Assembly: GCF_002234615.1 (NCBI RefSeq)
Contig: NZ_NMQW01000076.1
Location: 1 to 36,968, forward strand
Reading direction: 5' to 3'
Length of the DNA stretch: 36,968 bases
DNA from: Paenibacillus rigui
GTDB taxonomy: Bacteria > Bacillota > Bacilli > Paenibacillales > NBRC-103111
Shown here: positions 17,313 to 24,958 of the stretch, piece by piece
Numbering within the stretch: position 1 is the stretch's first letter
How the letters are laid out: each line of letters begins with the position of its first letter
Translations under genes and position numbers: made by a program
Notes under the pieces: model-generated
The model's database searches: none
What the model was told of the DNA's origin: nothing
The model's input: the letters and a program-made list of their open reading frames with translations, nothing else

Positions 17313-17352
17313 GCGCCGCAAGTCCAAAGCCTTTAAGCCCGGCTTGCGGCGC
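17313..17352. repeat. Perfect 10-bp stem-loop between citA and the MFS gene
   Basis: GCGCCGCAAG (17313-17322) and CTTGCGGCGC (17343-17352) are exact reverse complements around a 20-base loop. No T-run follows on either strand. It lies inside a run of same-strand genes, so it may act in mRNA processing, stability or partial termination. Confidence 0.75.
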
Positions 17353-17379
17353 GGGCTCATTAGCATATCTTGCATCTGG

Positions 17380-18492
17380 TTATGGTGTCGTTGCACCGGC
17401 TGCGGCCGCCGGAAGCTTGCCGATATAAGCTGCGTCCGGGTAGATCAGCCGGCCTTGGGCCGCCTCAATAATATGTGCGGACCAGCCCACCGTCCGCGTC
17501 ACCGCAAAGGTCGGCGTGAAGAGCTCCTCCTCGAATTCAATCGCGTTCATGACGGCTGCCGCGTAAAATTCCACGTTCGTGTACAGCTTCTTCCCGGGCT
17601 TGTATTCCTCTAGCAGCCGGATCGCCACTTCTTCGACATGGACTGCCAGCTCCAGCCACGGGTCGCTTGCCGAAAGACGCAGCGCCAGCTCGCGCAGGGC
17701 AACGGCGCGCGGATCCGTCGTCTTGTACACGCGATGGCCGAAGCCCATAAGGCGCCCGTCGCTTTCGAGCTTGTTGCGGATCCATGCTTCCGTCTGATCC
17801 TTGGTGCCGATCCCTCTTAGCATGTTCATGACATGCGATGGAGCCCCGCCGTGCAGCGGCCCCTTCAGCGCTCCGATGGCTCCCGTCAGCGAGGAAACGA
17901 TATCCGAGCGTGTCGATGCGATAACCCGGGCGGCAAAGGTGGAACTGTTCATCCCGTGCTCCATGAGCAGGATCAAATAAGCCTCAAGCGCTCTGACATG
18001 CACCGGAGAAGGCTCTACGCCCCTCAGCATATACAAATAATTGGCCGTATGCCCGAGATCGGAACGAGAGGCCACAGGGGTTGTCCCCTTCAGGCGATGA
18101 TATCGGTACGCAATAATCGTCGGAAGCTTCATCGTGATGGCAGCCGCTTGCTCCACCGTCGGAGGATAAGCGTAAGCTTGTGATTCCAGCGCAGATACGG
18201 CGGTACGAAGCACGCTCATCATCCCTGTCTCGTGGGGAATCGCATCCAGAACCGCTTGAATCTCCTGCGGGAGCTCGCGCTGCTGCGACCATACCGCCTG
18301 ACTAACCTCCAGCTCCGCCGCCGACGGCAGGTGACCATTCCATAATAAATACGCCACTTCCTCGAAGGAGTGGCCTTCGGATAAATCCTTGGCCCACTCC
18401 CCGCGGTAAACGAGTCGTCCATTCTCTCCATCAACGAAGCTGACCTCAGTTTCAGCAACGACGACTTGTTCCAAACCCGGTACAAAAGACAT
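17380..18492 (-). CDS. citA: Citrate synthase, CitA type
   Basis: This 370-residue enzyme condenses oxaloacetate with acetyl-CoA, or possibly propionyl-CoA. It shows GPLHGGAPSHV (His214), GFGHRVYKTTDPRA (His253) and the substrate-binding MEHGMNSSTFAARV (His179). The catalytic Asp position reads NVEFYAAAV, with Glu308. To my recollection B. subtilis CitA has the same MEHGMN and YTNVEFYAAAV strings, so this is a family trait and not damage. CitA is the minor citrate synthase. It follows the acyl-CoA dehydrogenase gene by 31 bases in the riboswitch-led operon. A 2-methylcitrate synthase role (as for MmgD) is an alternative, given that neighbour. Confidence 0.85.
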   Translation of the reverse strand: MSFVPGLEQVVVAETEVSFVDGENGRLVYRGEWAKDLSEGHSFEEVAYLLWNGHLPSAAELEVSQAVWSQQRELPQEIQAVLDAIPHETGMMSVLRTAVSALESQAYAYPPTVEQAAAITMKLPTIIAYRYHRLKGTTPVASRSDLGHTANYLYMLRGVEPSPVHVRALEAYLILLMEHGMNSSTFAARVIASTRSDIVSSLTGAIGALKGPLHGGAPSHVMNMLRGIGTKDQTEAWIRNKLESDGRLMGFGHRVYKTTDPRAVALRELALRLSASDPWLELAVHVEEVAIRLLEEYKPGKKLYTNVEFYAAAVMNAIEFEEELFTPTFAVTRTVGWSAHIIEAAQGRLIYPDAAYIGKLPAAAAGATTP

Positions 18493-18523
18493 CGTATCTT
18501 CTCTCCATCCTGTTCGTTGTTAT

Positions 18524-19714
18524 TTACGGAACCATAGCCTGCTGTGGCGGCAATTCCCCGCTCCGTCCCAGCATGGAATCGTAAATGTCTTTGCCGAGAA
18601 GCTCCCGGCCGATGACCGATTTGAGCACATCCGTGCTTCCGTCGGCAATCATCAAGCCTCGGACATCACGTAGCTTTTGCTCCAGTCCCGTTTCCTTAAG
18701 GTATCCCCTTGCTCCGTGAATCTGAAGCATATCGTCGATCGCTTTGTAAGCGGTCGTTGTGGCATACCATTTGGCCATCGAGCCTTCTACCGTGTTGGTC
18801 CGTCCTTTATCCAGCACATCGAGCGCCTTCAAGCTGAGCAAGCTTGCCGTTTCCAGTGTCGTTGCACTTTCCGCAATCTTGTGCATGACCGATTGCAGCC
18901 TGCCGATCGGAGCCCCGAACGCCTTGCGCTCCTTCGCATACTGCACCGCTTGCTCCATCGCGCTGCGTGCGGCACCGATGCAAATAATGCCCATCAGCAC
19001 CCGCCAGTAGCCGAAATGCTGATTGAAAATTTTGAAGCCCTCGCCTTCCTTGCCCAGCCGGTTCGATACCGGCACCTTCACATCGTGAAGCCGGAAGCCG
19101 CCGTAGGACCAGCCCTTCATCCCCATCGGCTCCAGATCGTACTTCTCCACATTAGGGTCGTTCATATCGACGAGAAAAGCCGTTAAGCCCTTCATGCCTG
19201 CTCCCCTCCGGGTTTGTGCGAAGACAACGAAGATGCCCGCTTCCCGCACACGGCTTACCAGCTCCTTGCCCCCGGACAGGACATAATGCGAGCCCTCCTT
19301 ACGGGCGAATGTCTCCGTCGAAGCGAGGTCGGAGCCAATGTTCGGCTCGGTCAACCCTACCCCGACCAGCAAATCTCCATTTATCAAATCAGGTAAATAA
19401 CGAAGCTTTTGTTCATGAGTCCCGAATTTGGCAATCATGCCGCCATGACCGGCCCCGACAACTTCCCGGGTATTGACCCCGAATTTACCGCATTCTTCAT
19501 ACAAAAGTCCCATCGTAGCCGCGTTCAGTCCTTGCCCGCCATATTCCTTGGGAATATCCAGGCCAATCAGTCCCTGCGTACCGGATGCTTTGCGAATCTC
19601 CCAAGGGAGCTGTTCGCTTTCATTCTTCAAAGCGTTCTCCACATCAAAGGTGACCATAAAATCACGAACGGCTTGGATCCATTTCTTTTGTTCCTCCGTA
19701 TGGTTAAAATCCAT
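18524..19714 (-). CDS. Acyl-CoA dehydrogenase family flavoprotein
   Basis: This 396-residue protein has the ACAD layout: an N-terminal helical domain, a mid beta domain with GVGLTEPNIGSDLAST (FAD/substrate loop), and a C-terminal four-helix domain with RKAFGAPIGRLQSVMH and MLQIHGARGYLKE. It should oxidise an acyl-CoA at the alpha-beta bond, passing electrons to ETF. Where most family members have the catalytic Glu in YEGT, this one reads MIADGSTDVLK, with Asp358. The GGAGG ribosome site is seven bases before the ATG. It is the first gene after the cyclic-di-GMP riboswitch terminator, and citA follows 31 bases later. The acyl substrate is unknown. Confidence 0.88.
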   Translation of the reverse strand: MDFNHTEEQKKWIQAVRDFMVTFDVENALKNESEQLPWEIRKASGTQGLIGLDIPKEYGGQGLNAATMGLLYEECGKFGVNTREVVGAGHGGMIAKFGTHEQKLRYLPDLINGDLLVGVGLTEPNIGSDLASTETFARKEGSHYVLSGGKELVSRVREAGIFVVFAQTRRGAGMKGLTAFLVDMNDPNVEKYDLEPMGMKGWSYGGFRLHDVKVPVSNRLGKEGEGFKIFNQHFGYWRVLMGIICIGAARSAMEQAVQYAKERKAFGAPIGRLQSVMHKIAESATTLETASLLSLKALDVLDKGRTNTVEGSMAKWYATTTAYKAIDDMLQIHGARGYLKETGLEQKLRDVRGLMIADGSTDVLKSVIGRELLGKDIYDSMLGRSGELPPQQAMVP

Positions 19715-19799
19715 GTACGTCCCTCCGTTTACTTGGTTTTAAAGTTCTCTCTATATATAAATGCAGTGAAACCAAGGGGAAAATGACCTGTACCCATGC

Positions 19800-19834
19800 A
19801 AAAAAAGCCGCCCTGTCTTCCTTGGAGCAGCCGG
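19800..19834 (-). terminator. Intrinsic terminator of the cyclic-di-GMP riboswitch
   Basis: On the minus strand GCTGCTC (19831-19825) pairs with GGGCGGC (19813-19807), with two G-U pairs, and is followed by seven T (19806-19800). It lies between the aptamer and the acyl-CoA dehydrogenase gene. No other minus-strand gene lies just upstream, so it belongs to the leader. Confidence 0.75.
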
Positions 19835-19871
19835 TTTACCGGAATGAAAACGAAGAATAATTTTTCATAAA

Positions 19872-19975
19872 GCACGGCAACCCGGCGATCATAGCTGAAT
19901 CAGAATAGACTTAAGACTCATTCAACGTTAGACCCGTAGCTTTGCGTCCTTACCTTTCGATAAGTATGCTATTGT
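19872..19975 (-). promoter_or_regulatory. Cyclic-di-GMP class I (GEMM-I) riboswitch
   Basis: On the minus strand the leader contains the GEMM-I signature. A stem CTTATC-GAAA-GGTAAG (19964-19949) carries the GNRA tetraloop, followed directly by GACGCAAAGC (19948-19939), then ACGGGTCTAA, a second stem, and GCCGGGTTGCCG (19886-19875). Spacing and order match the family, though the usual A before GCCGGG is C here. The aptamer lies about 40 bases upstream of an intrinsic terminator and about 160 bases upstream of the acyl-CoA dehydrogenase start. GCCGG of the aptamer could pair with CCGGC at the terminator base when no ligand is bound, which would suggest an OFF switch. That direction is inference. 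Confidence 0.87.
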
Positions 19976-20000
19976 CGATTTATGCAAGAAGATTCCAGGG

Positions 20001-20030
20001 CATATAAGGGAATTTTGTAATAATACACAA
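20001..20030 (-). promoter_or_regulatory. Candidate promoter of the riboswitch operon
   Basis: On the minus strand TTGTGT (20030-20025) is followed after 17-18 bases by TTATAT/TATATG (20007-20001). The predicted transcript start is about 20 bases before the cyclic-di-GMP aptamer. The surroundings are very AT-rich, so the choice is not unique. Confidence 0.45.
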
Positions 20031-20134
20031 TTTATTTTGAAAAATATTCCTAATGTATAGTCATTTTAACCTATTATCCCGGAAACTTCCACATCATTAT
20101 GAAAATTTATGAAAATATTTACAAACTTTTTTCA

Positions 20135-20148
20135 TAGAAGCGCTTGCA
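20135..20148. promoter_or_regulatory. CcpA-binding (cre)-like site
   Basis: TAGAAGCGCTTGCA matches 12 of 14 positions of the cre consensus TGWAARCGYTWNCA, and the central AAGCGCTT is palindromic. It lies 18 bases upstream of the SRPBCC promoter and about 105 bases upstream of the promoter proposed for the acyl-CoA dehydrogenase operon, so it could serve either. Confidence 0.45.
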
Positions 20149-20165
20149 TAGAACCATTTCGGTCA

Positions 20166-20195
20166 TTGACGTGAAACCAAAAGGTTTCGTATAAT
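20166..20195 (+). promoter_or_regulatory. Promoter of the SRPBCC-arsR operon with operator inside the spacer
   Basis: TTGACG (20166-20171) and TATAAT (20190-20195) are spaced by 18 bases. The spacer contains a perfect palindrome, GAAACC-AAAA-GGTTTC (20173-20188). A repressor bound there would block RNA polymerase directly. The downstream ArsR-family protein is the obvious candidate. Confidence 0.75.
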
Positions 20196-20239
20196 GAGAA
20201 AAACAAGCCTAACTATTCCAAGTATACGGAGGAAATACT

Positions 20240-20665
20240 ATGTCTTCGAATCCGACCGGGGCCATCCCGGATATATGTCAGACCATTATGCTGCAGGCCC
20301 CTATTCAAAAAGTGTGGGACGCTGTCTCCACTGCTGAAGGGATTGCCGCCTGGTTTATGCCGAATACGTTCGAGCCCCTGCTCGGACATGAATTTACCCT
20401 AACCTCGCCTTACGGCATTTCCCCCTGCAAGGTGACCGAGCTGGCGCCCCCGAACCGCTTGGCTTTCGACTGGGGCAAGGATTGGCACGTTTCCTTCGAG
20501 CTGGAGGAGGTAGACGGGATGACTCGCTTCACCCTCGTTCACTCAGGTTGGTCGCAAGACAGCGTCACCGAAGTGGGTGCGCCGCATTCCGAGATTCGCG
20601 AGAGAATGAACCACGGTTGGGAGACGGCTGTCCTCCCTCGTCTGCAAAAGCTGGTTGAAGCCTGA
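20240..20665 (+). CDS. SRPBCC (AHSA1-like) domain protein
   Basis: This 141-residue protein is one START/Bet v1-like SRPBCC domain of the AHSA1 type. Typical features are APIQKVWDAVSTAEGIAAWF at the N-terminus, a GHEFTL strand, PPNRLAFDW and a long C-terminal helix (HSEIRERMNHGWETAVLPRLQKL). The fold binds hydrophobic ligands; no enzymatic motif is visible. It is cytosolic. Its stop overlaps the start of the arsR gene (TGATG), so the two are translationally coupled. The promoter at 20166 carries a palindromic operator. Confidence 0.88.
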   Translation: MSSNPTGAIPDICQTIMLQAPIQKVWDAVSTAEGIAAWFMPNTFEPLLGHEFTLTSPYGISPCKVTELAPPNRLAFDWGKDWHVSFELEEVDGMTRFTLVHSGWSQDSVTEVGAPHSEIRERMNHGWETAVLPRLQKLVEA

Positions 20666-21075
20666 TGTCCGACGCATCGCCTAAACACGATGTATTTCAA
20701 GCGGTTGCGGATCCTACCCGCAGGCAGCTGCTGTCCCTGCTTAGCGATCGGGAGATGCCCGTCACCGTCCTTAGCGGTCATTTTCCGATGAGCCGCACGG
20801 CAGTTTCCAAGCATTTGCGCATATTGTCGGATGCGGGACTGGTGAAGGAGCGGAAGGTTGGGCGGGAAACAAGGTACCGTCTTCAGCCCGAGCCGCTGCT
20901 GGAGCTCAAGCGTTGGCTGTCGTACTATGAGCGGTTTTGGGATAACAAGCTCATGGCGTTGAAGCATTTCGTGGAGCAGGATACATCCGTGGCTTCCACG
21001 GCTGTTCGTGGCTCACAGGCAGAGCCATTTTCTCTTGTAGCAGCGTCTCGGGAGGAAGAATCCGACCGCGGATGA
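20665..21075 (+). CDS. ArsR-family winged-helix repressor (SRPBCC partner)
   Basis: This 136-residue protein has the ArsR winged helix: FQAVADPTRRQLLSLLSDREM, the recognition region MSRTAVSKHLRILSDAGLV, and the wing ERKVGRETRYRL. The Cys and His metal-binding motifs of ArsR/SmtB sensors are absent, so it is the non-metal type often paired with SRPBCC genes. It probably represses its own operon through the palindrome in the promoter spacer. The C-terminal 30 residues look disordered. The start codon overlaps the upstream stop by one base. Confidence 0.88.
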   Translation: MSDASPKHDVFQAVADPTRRQLLSLLSDREMPVTVLSGHFPMSRTAVSKHLRILSDAGLVKERKVGRETRYRLQPEPLLELKRWLSYYERFWDNKLMALKHFVEQDTSVASTAVRGSQAEPFSLVAASREEESDRG

Positions 21076-21099
21076 TACAATGAACGACACAAGAATCAA

Positions 21100-21141
21100 C
21101 GGCTTGCCTTCTTTCAAGACGGCATTCGTTTGTCAAAGCAG
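21100..21141 (+). repeat. Dispersed intergenic 40-bp repeat, copy 2 of 3
   Basis: This copy shares the CGGCTT start, the core TTCAAGACGGCATTCGTT and the CAAAGCAG end with the other two copies. It lies between the convergent arsR and clpP genes. It has no open reading frame or terminator of its own. Confidence 0.7.
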
Positions 21142-21202
21142 ACGAAGCAGGAGAAGCTCATGCTACCGATAAACTCAGAAGCTTATGCTTTCTGCCCTAC
21201 GT

Positions 21203-21230
21203 AAAAAAGCAGCCCTCGGGCTGCTTTTTT
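21203..21230. terminator. Bidirectional terminator between arsR and clpP
   Basis: GCAGCCC and GGGCTGC pair around a TC loop, with six A on the left and six T on the right. It serves both convergent transcripts. Confidence 0.92.
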
Positions 21231-21261
21231 GATCATTTGGCCGGACGCCGTTGGATCCCCA

Positions 21262-21855
21262 TCAGGCCGGCAGCGGCGAATGGATAACTTTGTCCAGAAT
21301 ACCGTATTCCTTCGCTTCGTCGGCAGACATATAGTAATCACGGTCCATATCCTTCTCGATCCGTTCGATCGGCTGTCCCGTCCGTTCGGCGGCAATCGAG
21401 TTCAGCCTTTCCCGAATACGCAAAATCCGGTTGGCGCTTATCGCGATATCGCTTGCCTGCCCCTGCACGCCGCCATGCGGCTGGTGGATCATAATCTCGC
21501 TGTTCGGCAGCGCCAGTCGTTTGCCCGTAGCGCCGGCCAGCAAAAGTATGGCTGCGAACGATGCCGCCATGCCCGTGCAGATGGTCGAAACGTCCGGCTT
21601 AATGAACTGCATCGTGTCATAGATTGCAAACCCTGCGGACGTAGAACCCCCTGGGCTGTTAATGTACAGATGAATGTCCTTCTCGGGGTCCTCGGCTGTC
21701 AGGAACAACAGCTGCGCAATAATACTGTTAGCTACCGCATCGTCAATCGCCGAACCGAGGAAAATAATCCGGTCCTTCAATAACCGGGAATAAATATCGT
21801 AGGACCGCTCGCCGCGGCCCGATTGTTCCACGACGTAAGGCACATAAGTACTCAT
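21262..21855 (-). CDS. clpP: ATP-dependent Clp protease proteolytic subunit
   Basis: This 196-residue ClpP serine protease degrades proteins delivered by ClpX or ClpC. The catalytic triad is intact: Ser99 in GMAASFA, His124 in HQPHGG and Asp173 in the [15 protein letters not shown] segment. I start at ATG 21855, with AAAAGGAGGG six bases upstream; an in-frame TTG at 21873 overlaps that ribosome site. It stands alone, with sigma-factor and LysR genes upstream on the same strand and a bidirectional terminator behind it. It could be the main ClpP or a second paralogue, and this window cannot tell which. Confidence 0.95.
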   Translation of the reverse strand: MSTYVPYVVEQSGRGERSYDIYSRLLKDRIIFLGSAIDDAVANSIIAQLLFLTAEDPEKDIHLYINSPGGSTSAGFAIYDTMQFIKPDVSTICTGMAASFAAILLLAGATGKRLALPNSEIMIHQPHGGVQGQASDIAISANRILRIRERLNSIAAERTGQPIERIEKDMDRDYYMSADEAKEYGILDKVIHSPLPA

Positions 21856-21892
21856 AGGAACCCTCCTTTTCAATAAGAGCTGAGATATTATA

Positions 21893-22657
21893 TCAGGCAG
21901 CTCTGAGCATCAAGCAGCTTGGGTGCGGCAGCTGGTGTACGGCTTGCGCCTCCCGCTTCTTGCCGCTTTTCATTCCGATGACTGCAGGCAGCGCATCCCG
22001 CTGGACTTCTTCGTTCAATAACCTCACCAGGGCATAAGGATTATGCTGCTGGAACGCTTGCAGATAGGCATACACCACTTGCTCATCCACCTTGAGGGAG
22101 GACGGACGCAGCAGTTTGTCATCCGGATGCCCGGATACGCCATCTCTTAACGATTTCAGCTTCGCACGGGCCCGGTGCAATCCGGCTTTCACGGCACCCT
22201 CCGTTGACCTGATCAGCCTTGCCGTCTCCGACGCGGTAAACCCCAAGGTATCTATCAGCAGCAGCAGTACTCTTTGCCGGGCGGGAAGATAAGCGACTAA
22301 AGCCTCCATGGCTGCCCGCAGCTCCAACCCATCGACCGGCTTTTCCATCGGAAGGTCCCATTCGCTGCTTGCCTCTGCGAGGGGATGCCTTTTTTTCTGG
22401 CGGCAGCGATCGATCCATGTGTTGTGCGCAATGCGGAACAAATACGTTTTGGACAGGTCCTCCCGTGAAGGCTCCCGCAAAAACATCCGGTACGCCTTCA
22501 GCCACGTATCCTGTACCAGGTCGTCCGCCTCCCATGAGGAATGGGCAATAGAACGGCAATATGCGAGCAGGGCCGGACGAAACGGCTCCATCAAGGATGT
22601 GAATCGCTGCCGATCACCCCCGTGCTGTACGCTTCCGGCTTCCGTTGTCACTCTCAT
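21893..22657 (-). CDS. ECF-type sigma-70 family RNA polymerase sigma factor
   Basis: This 254-residue protein has region 2 ([20 protein letters not shown], then [10 protein letters not shown], then [14 protein letters not shown]) and region 4 ([20 protein letters not shown], then [25 protein letters not shown]). An additional C-terminal extension of about 80 residues resembles the SnoaL-like tails of some ECF groups. No anti-sigma gene is adjacent, which agrees with tail-regulated ECF factors. A TATAAT-type hexamer lies on the minus strand at 22692-22687, close to the start. The regulon is unknown. It precedes clpP by 37 bases, so the two may be cotranscribed. Confidence 0.82.
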   Translation of the reverse strand: MRVTTEAGSVQHGGDRQRFTSLMEPFRPALLAYCRSIAHSSWEADDLVQDTWLKAYRMFLREPSREDLSKTYLFRIAHNTWIDRCRQKKRHPLAEASSEWDLPMEKPVDGLELRAAMEALVAYLPARQRVLLLLIDTLGFTASETARLIRSTEGAVKAGLHRARAKLKSLRDGVSGHPDDKLLRPSSLKVDEQVVYAYLQAFQQHNPYALVRLLNEEVQRDALPAVIGMKSGKKREAQAVHQLPHPSCLMLRAA

Positions 22658-22757
22658 CAGCTCCCCTCTGAATTCATCTCAAAGTCATTATATATACGAT
22701 AGCGGTTTACAAATCGATACGGTGCCGCCAACACAATTTTTTCCATGCTCGAACAAT

Positions 22758-23639
22758 TTATTTCTGCTCGCGCTCCGCTACGATGCTCTGCACGGACTGA
22801 ATAAATAATTTGACGGCCGGCGAGGCCTCGCTCAACGAAGGTACGGCGATGCTGACCTCCCGGCATACCTCCGGCTCCAAGCTGCGAATGGCTACGCCTG
22901 GCGGCAGGTTCGTCAAGGACAGTCCTGACATAATGGAGATGCCAAGCCCCTCCCGAACCATATTCAAGACCGTGCTTACGTTATACACGGCATACGCGAT
23001 GTTTAATTGGGACCCCGCCCTTTCGAACATTTCGATAATCGGCGCTTCGTACCCCCCATGGCATACAATCAGCGGCAAGCTGTCCAGATCGCGAAGGGAA
23101 ACCGACGGCTGACCGCATAAGGGATGGTCGTCACGCAGCACGGCAAGCATCTTGTCTCTGTATATCGGGATGGTTTCCATCTCTTGTGTCGGCAAAATAA
23201 TAATCCCCGCATCGACCTCGCGCTGCACAAGCCATTTCTTCACTTCCTCGATTGTACCTTCCTGAAGGATCAGCTCCAGCTTCGGGTAATTGGTTCGAAA
23301 AAAGGCCAGGATCGGCGGTATGAAATGAGCCGCTGCCGTCGGAAAGGTACCGATCCGAATCGTTCCGGCCTCAAGCCCCTTTTCGGCGGCTACGATCTGT
23401 TCAATATGCTCTACCCGCTGCAGGATTTCCCTGATCTGGATCAGCAGTTGCTGGCCGATCGGGGTGAGCACGATTCCTTTGCGCCGGTCCCGGATGATTA
23501 AAGATACGCCCAGATCGGCTTCCAGACTCGACATGGCGTGGCTAACGGCAGGCTGGGTCATGTTCAGCTCCTGGGCCGCCTTCGTGAAGCTTCCCGAATC
23601 GACGACCTTGACGAATATTTGATATTGAGTAATAGTCAT
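22758..23639 (-). CDS. LysR-family transcriptional regulator
   Basis: This 293-residue protein has the N-terminal LysR winged helix (SFTKAAQELNMTQPAVSHAM, then SSLEADLGVSLI) and a periplasmic-binding-protein-like effector domain (residues about 90-290). It is divergent from the EamA transporter gene at 23824, so it probably activates or represses that gene in response to the transported compound. The 184-bp gap contains AT-rich sequence near its own start and two identical hairpins near the EamA start. The effector is unknown. Confidence 0.9.
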   Translation of the reverse strand: MTITQYQIFVKVVDSGSFTKAAQELNMTQPAVSHAMSSLEADLGVSLIIRDRRKGIVLTPIGQQLLIQIREILQRVEHIEQIVAAEKGLEAGTIRIGTFPTAAAHFIPPILAFFRTNYPKLELILQEGTIEEVKKWLVQREVDAGIIILPTQEMETIPIYRDKMLAVLRDDHPLCGQPSVSLRDLDSLPLIVCHGGYEAPIIEMFERAGSQLNIAYAVYNVSTVLNMVREGLGISIMSGLSLTNLPPGVAIRSLEPEVCREVSIAVPSLSEASPAVKLFIQSVQSIVAEREQK

Positions 23640-23734
23640 AACCTTTTACTAATGCCCCTTATAAAAAACATTCATTTTATTTATAAACAATCCTAGCTTA
23701 TCATAATGAAACCATATGCGGAATGTTGAAGCAC

Positions 23735-23807
23735 TGCTTTCGTAGATAGCTTTCCTGACGGAAAGCTCAGCGTATGCTTTCGTAGACAGCTTTCCTGACG
23801 GAAAGCT
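23735..23807 (+). repeat. Tandem duplicated hairpin in the EamA gene leader
   Basis: Two 33-base copies (23735-23767 and 23775-23807, period 40) differ at one position. Each contains AGCTTTCC-TGAC-GGAAAGCT, an 8-bp perfect stem with a 4-base loop (23748-23767 and 23788-23807). The second ends four bases before the AGGAGGG ribosome site. There is no T-run after either. Confidence 0.85.
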
Positions 23808-23823
23808 CTTAGGAGGGATCAAC

Positions 23824-24711
23824 ATGTCATCACGCGGCAGAACCGCCGGTATGCTCATTTTTCTAATTCTGGTCTGGGGCGTAAATTGGCCGCTTTCCAA
23901 GCTTGCCCTGAACTATGCGCCTCCACTGCTGTTTGCGGGGATTCGAACGATCATCGGCGGCATTTTGCTTATTCTCATTGCGCTTCCGCGATATAAGCAG
24001 CTCCGTTTCAAAGAGAATTGGGCGGTTTATCTAGTCTCGGCTTTGGTCAATATCGTCCTGTTCTACGGCTTGCAAACCGTAGGACTCGGTTATATTCCGT
24101 CCGGTTTATTCTCGGCCATCGTCTTTCTGCAGCCCGTGCTGCTGGGGCTTCTATCCTGGATCTGGTTCGGAGAAGCGATGTACGGGTTAAAGGTGCTCGG
24201 ATTGATTCTAGGCTTTGCCGGTGTGACCACGATCAGCGCTGGGGCTTTGTCCGCCCACGTCTCGATGATCGGCATCCTCTTCGCCCTGGGCACAGCCATA
24301 AGCTGGGCGCTAGGAACGGCTTTTATCAAAAACATCGGTTCCCGGGTGGACGCTATCTGGCTTGTCGCCATTCAGCTTACAATGGGCGGCATTCTGCTCA
24401 CCACCGCGGGCTCCGCCACTGAAGCCTGGGGAAGCATTCACTGGAATGGCGTCTTTCTCACCAATTTACTTTTTATTTCCATTTTCGTCATCGCGTTTGG
24501 TTGGCTTGCCTACTTCACCCTCATTGGCGAAGGGGAAGCAAGCAAAGTGGCCTCCTTCACGTTTCTGATCCCGGTTGTATCCATCACAGCCAGTTCCCTG
24601 TTCATGCGCGAGCACATTACACTTAATTTAGTTATCGGTCTGCTGATGATCCTGTTCAGTATTTTGTTCGTCAACCTGAAGCCAAAATCCATTGCAGCTA
24701 ATCAAGCCTGA
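23824..24711 (+). CDS. EamA/DMT-superfamily 10-TM permease
   Basis: This 295-residue protein consists of two EamA repeats with ten membrane segments. It starts with LIFLILVWGVNWPLSKLAL and carries PPLLFAGIRTIIGG, and each half has the usual GxE-type loop. Such proteins export amino acids, metabolites or drugs. The AGGAGGG site is well placed before the ATG. The divergent LysR gene and the tandem hairpins in the leader are the likely control elements. A terminator follows at 24743. Confidence 0.88.
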   Translation: MSSRGRTAGMLIFLILVWGVNWPLSKLALNYAPPLLFAGIRTIIGGILLILIALPRYKQLRFKENWAVYLVSALVNIVLFYGLQTVGLGYIPSGLFSAIVFLQPVLLGLLSWIWFGEAMYGLKVLGLILGFAGVTTISAGALSAHVSMIGILFALGTAISWALGTAFIKNIGSRVDAIWLVAIQLTMGGILLTTAGSATEAWGSIHWNGVFLTNLLFISIFVIAFGWLAYFTLIGEGEASKVASFTFLIPVVSITASSLFMREHITLNLVIGLLMILFSILFVNLKPKSIAANQA

Positions 24712-24742
24712 TCTCCGCAAAACAGAATAAAGCCCTTCATAT

Positions 24743-24785
24743 GGCTGCCCCTTCTTCTTAGATGAAGGAGAGACAGCCGTTTTTA
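24743..24785 (+). terminator. Intrinsic terminator after the EamA gene
   Basis: GGCTG (24743-24747) pairs with CAGCC (24774-24778), with inner CTTC/GAAG pairing, and T-rich sequence follows from 24780. It ends the EamA transcript. The rest of the 24712-24958 gap holds only a weak promoter candidate. Confidence 0.75.
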
Positions 24786-24898
24786 TATGCCGTTCAACCG
24801 CCGCTATGAATGTACATGAGGATCAGGCATTCCCGCCCACGCTTCCCCCTCCCAATTCCCTAGGTTTACGATTGGAACACACTTGACTTCCGCTCCCA

Positions 24899-24927
24899 TT
24901 GACCGTATTCTTTAATCACCAAATAGT
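24899..24927 (+). promoter_or_regulatory. Candidate promoter of the SDR gene
   Basis: TTGACC (24899-24904) and AATAGT (24922-24927) are spaced by 17 bases, about 30 bases before the SDR start. The -10 matches only 4 of 6 positions. Confidence 0.4.
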
Positions 24928-24958
24928 TTAACATTTAAAGTATAGGTGCGTGATAACA

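Noticed and set aside
17620-17650. TTCGACA string inside citA as a Spo0A box
   Set aside because: It lies within coding sequence, far from a promoter, and is a single occurrence compatible with chance.
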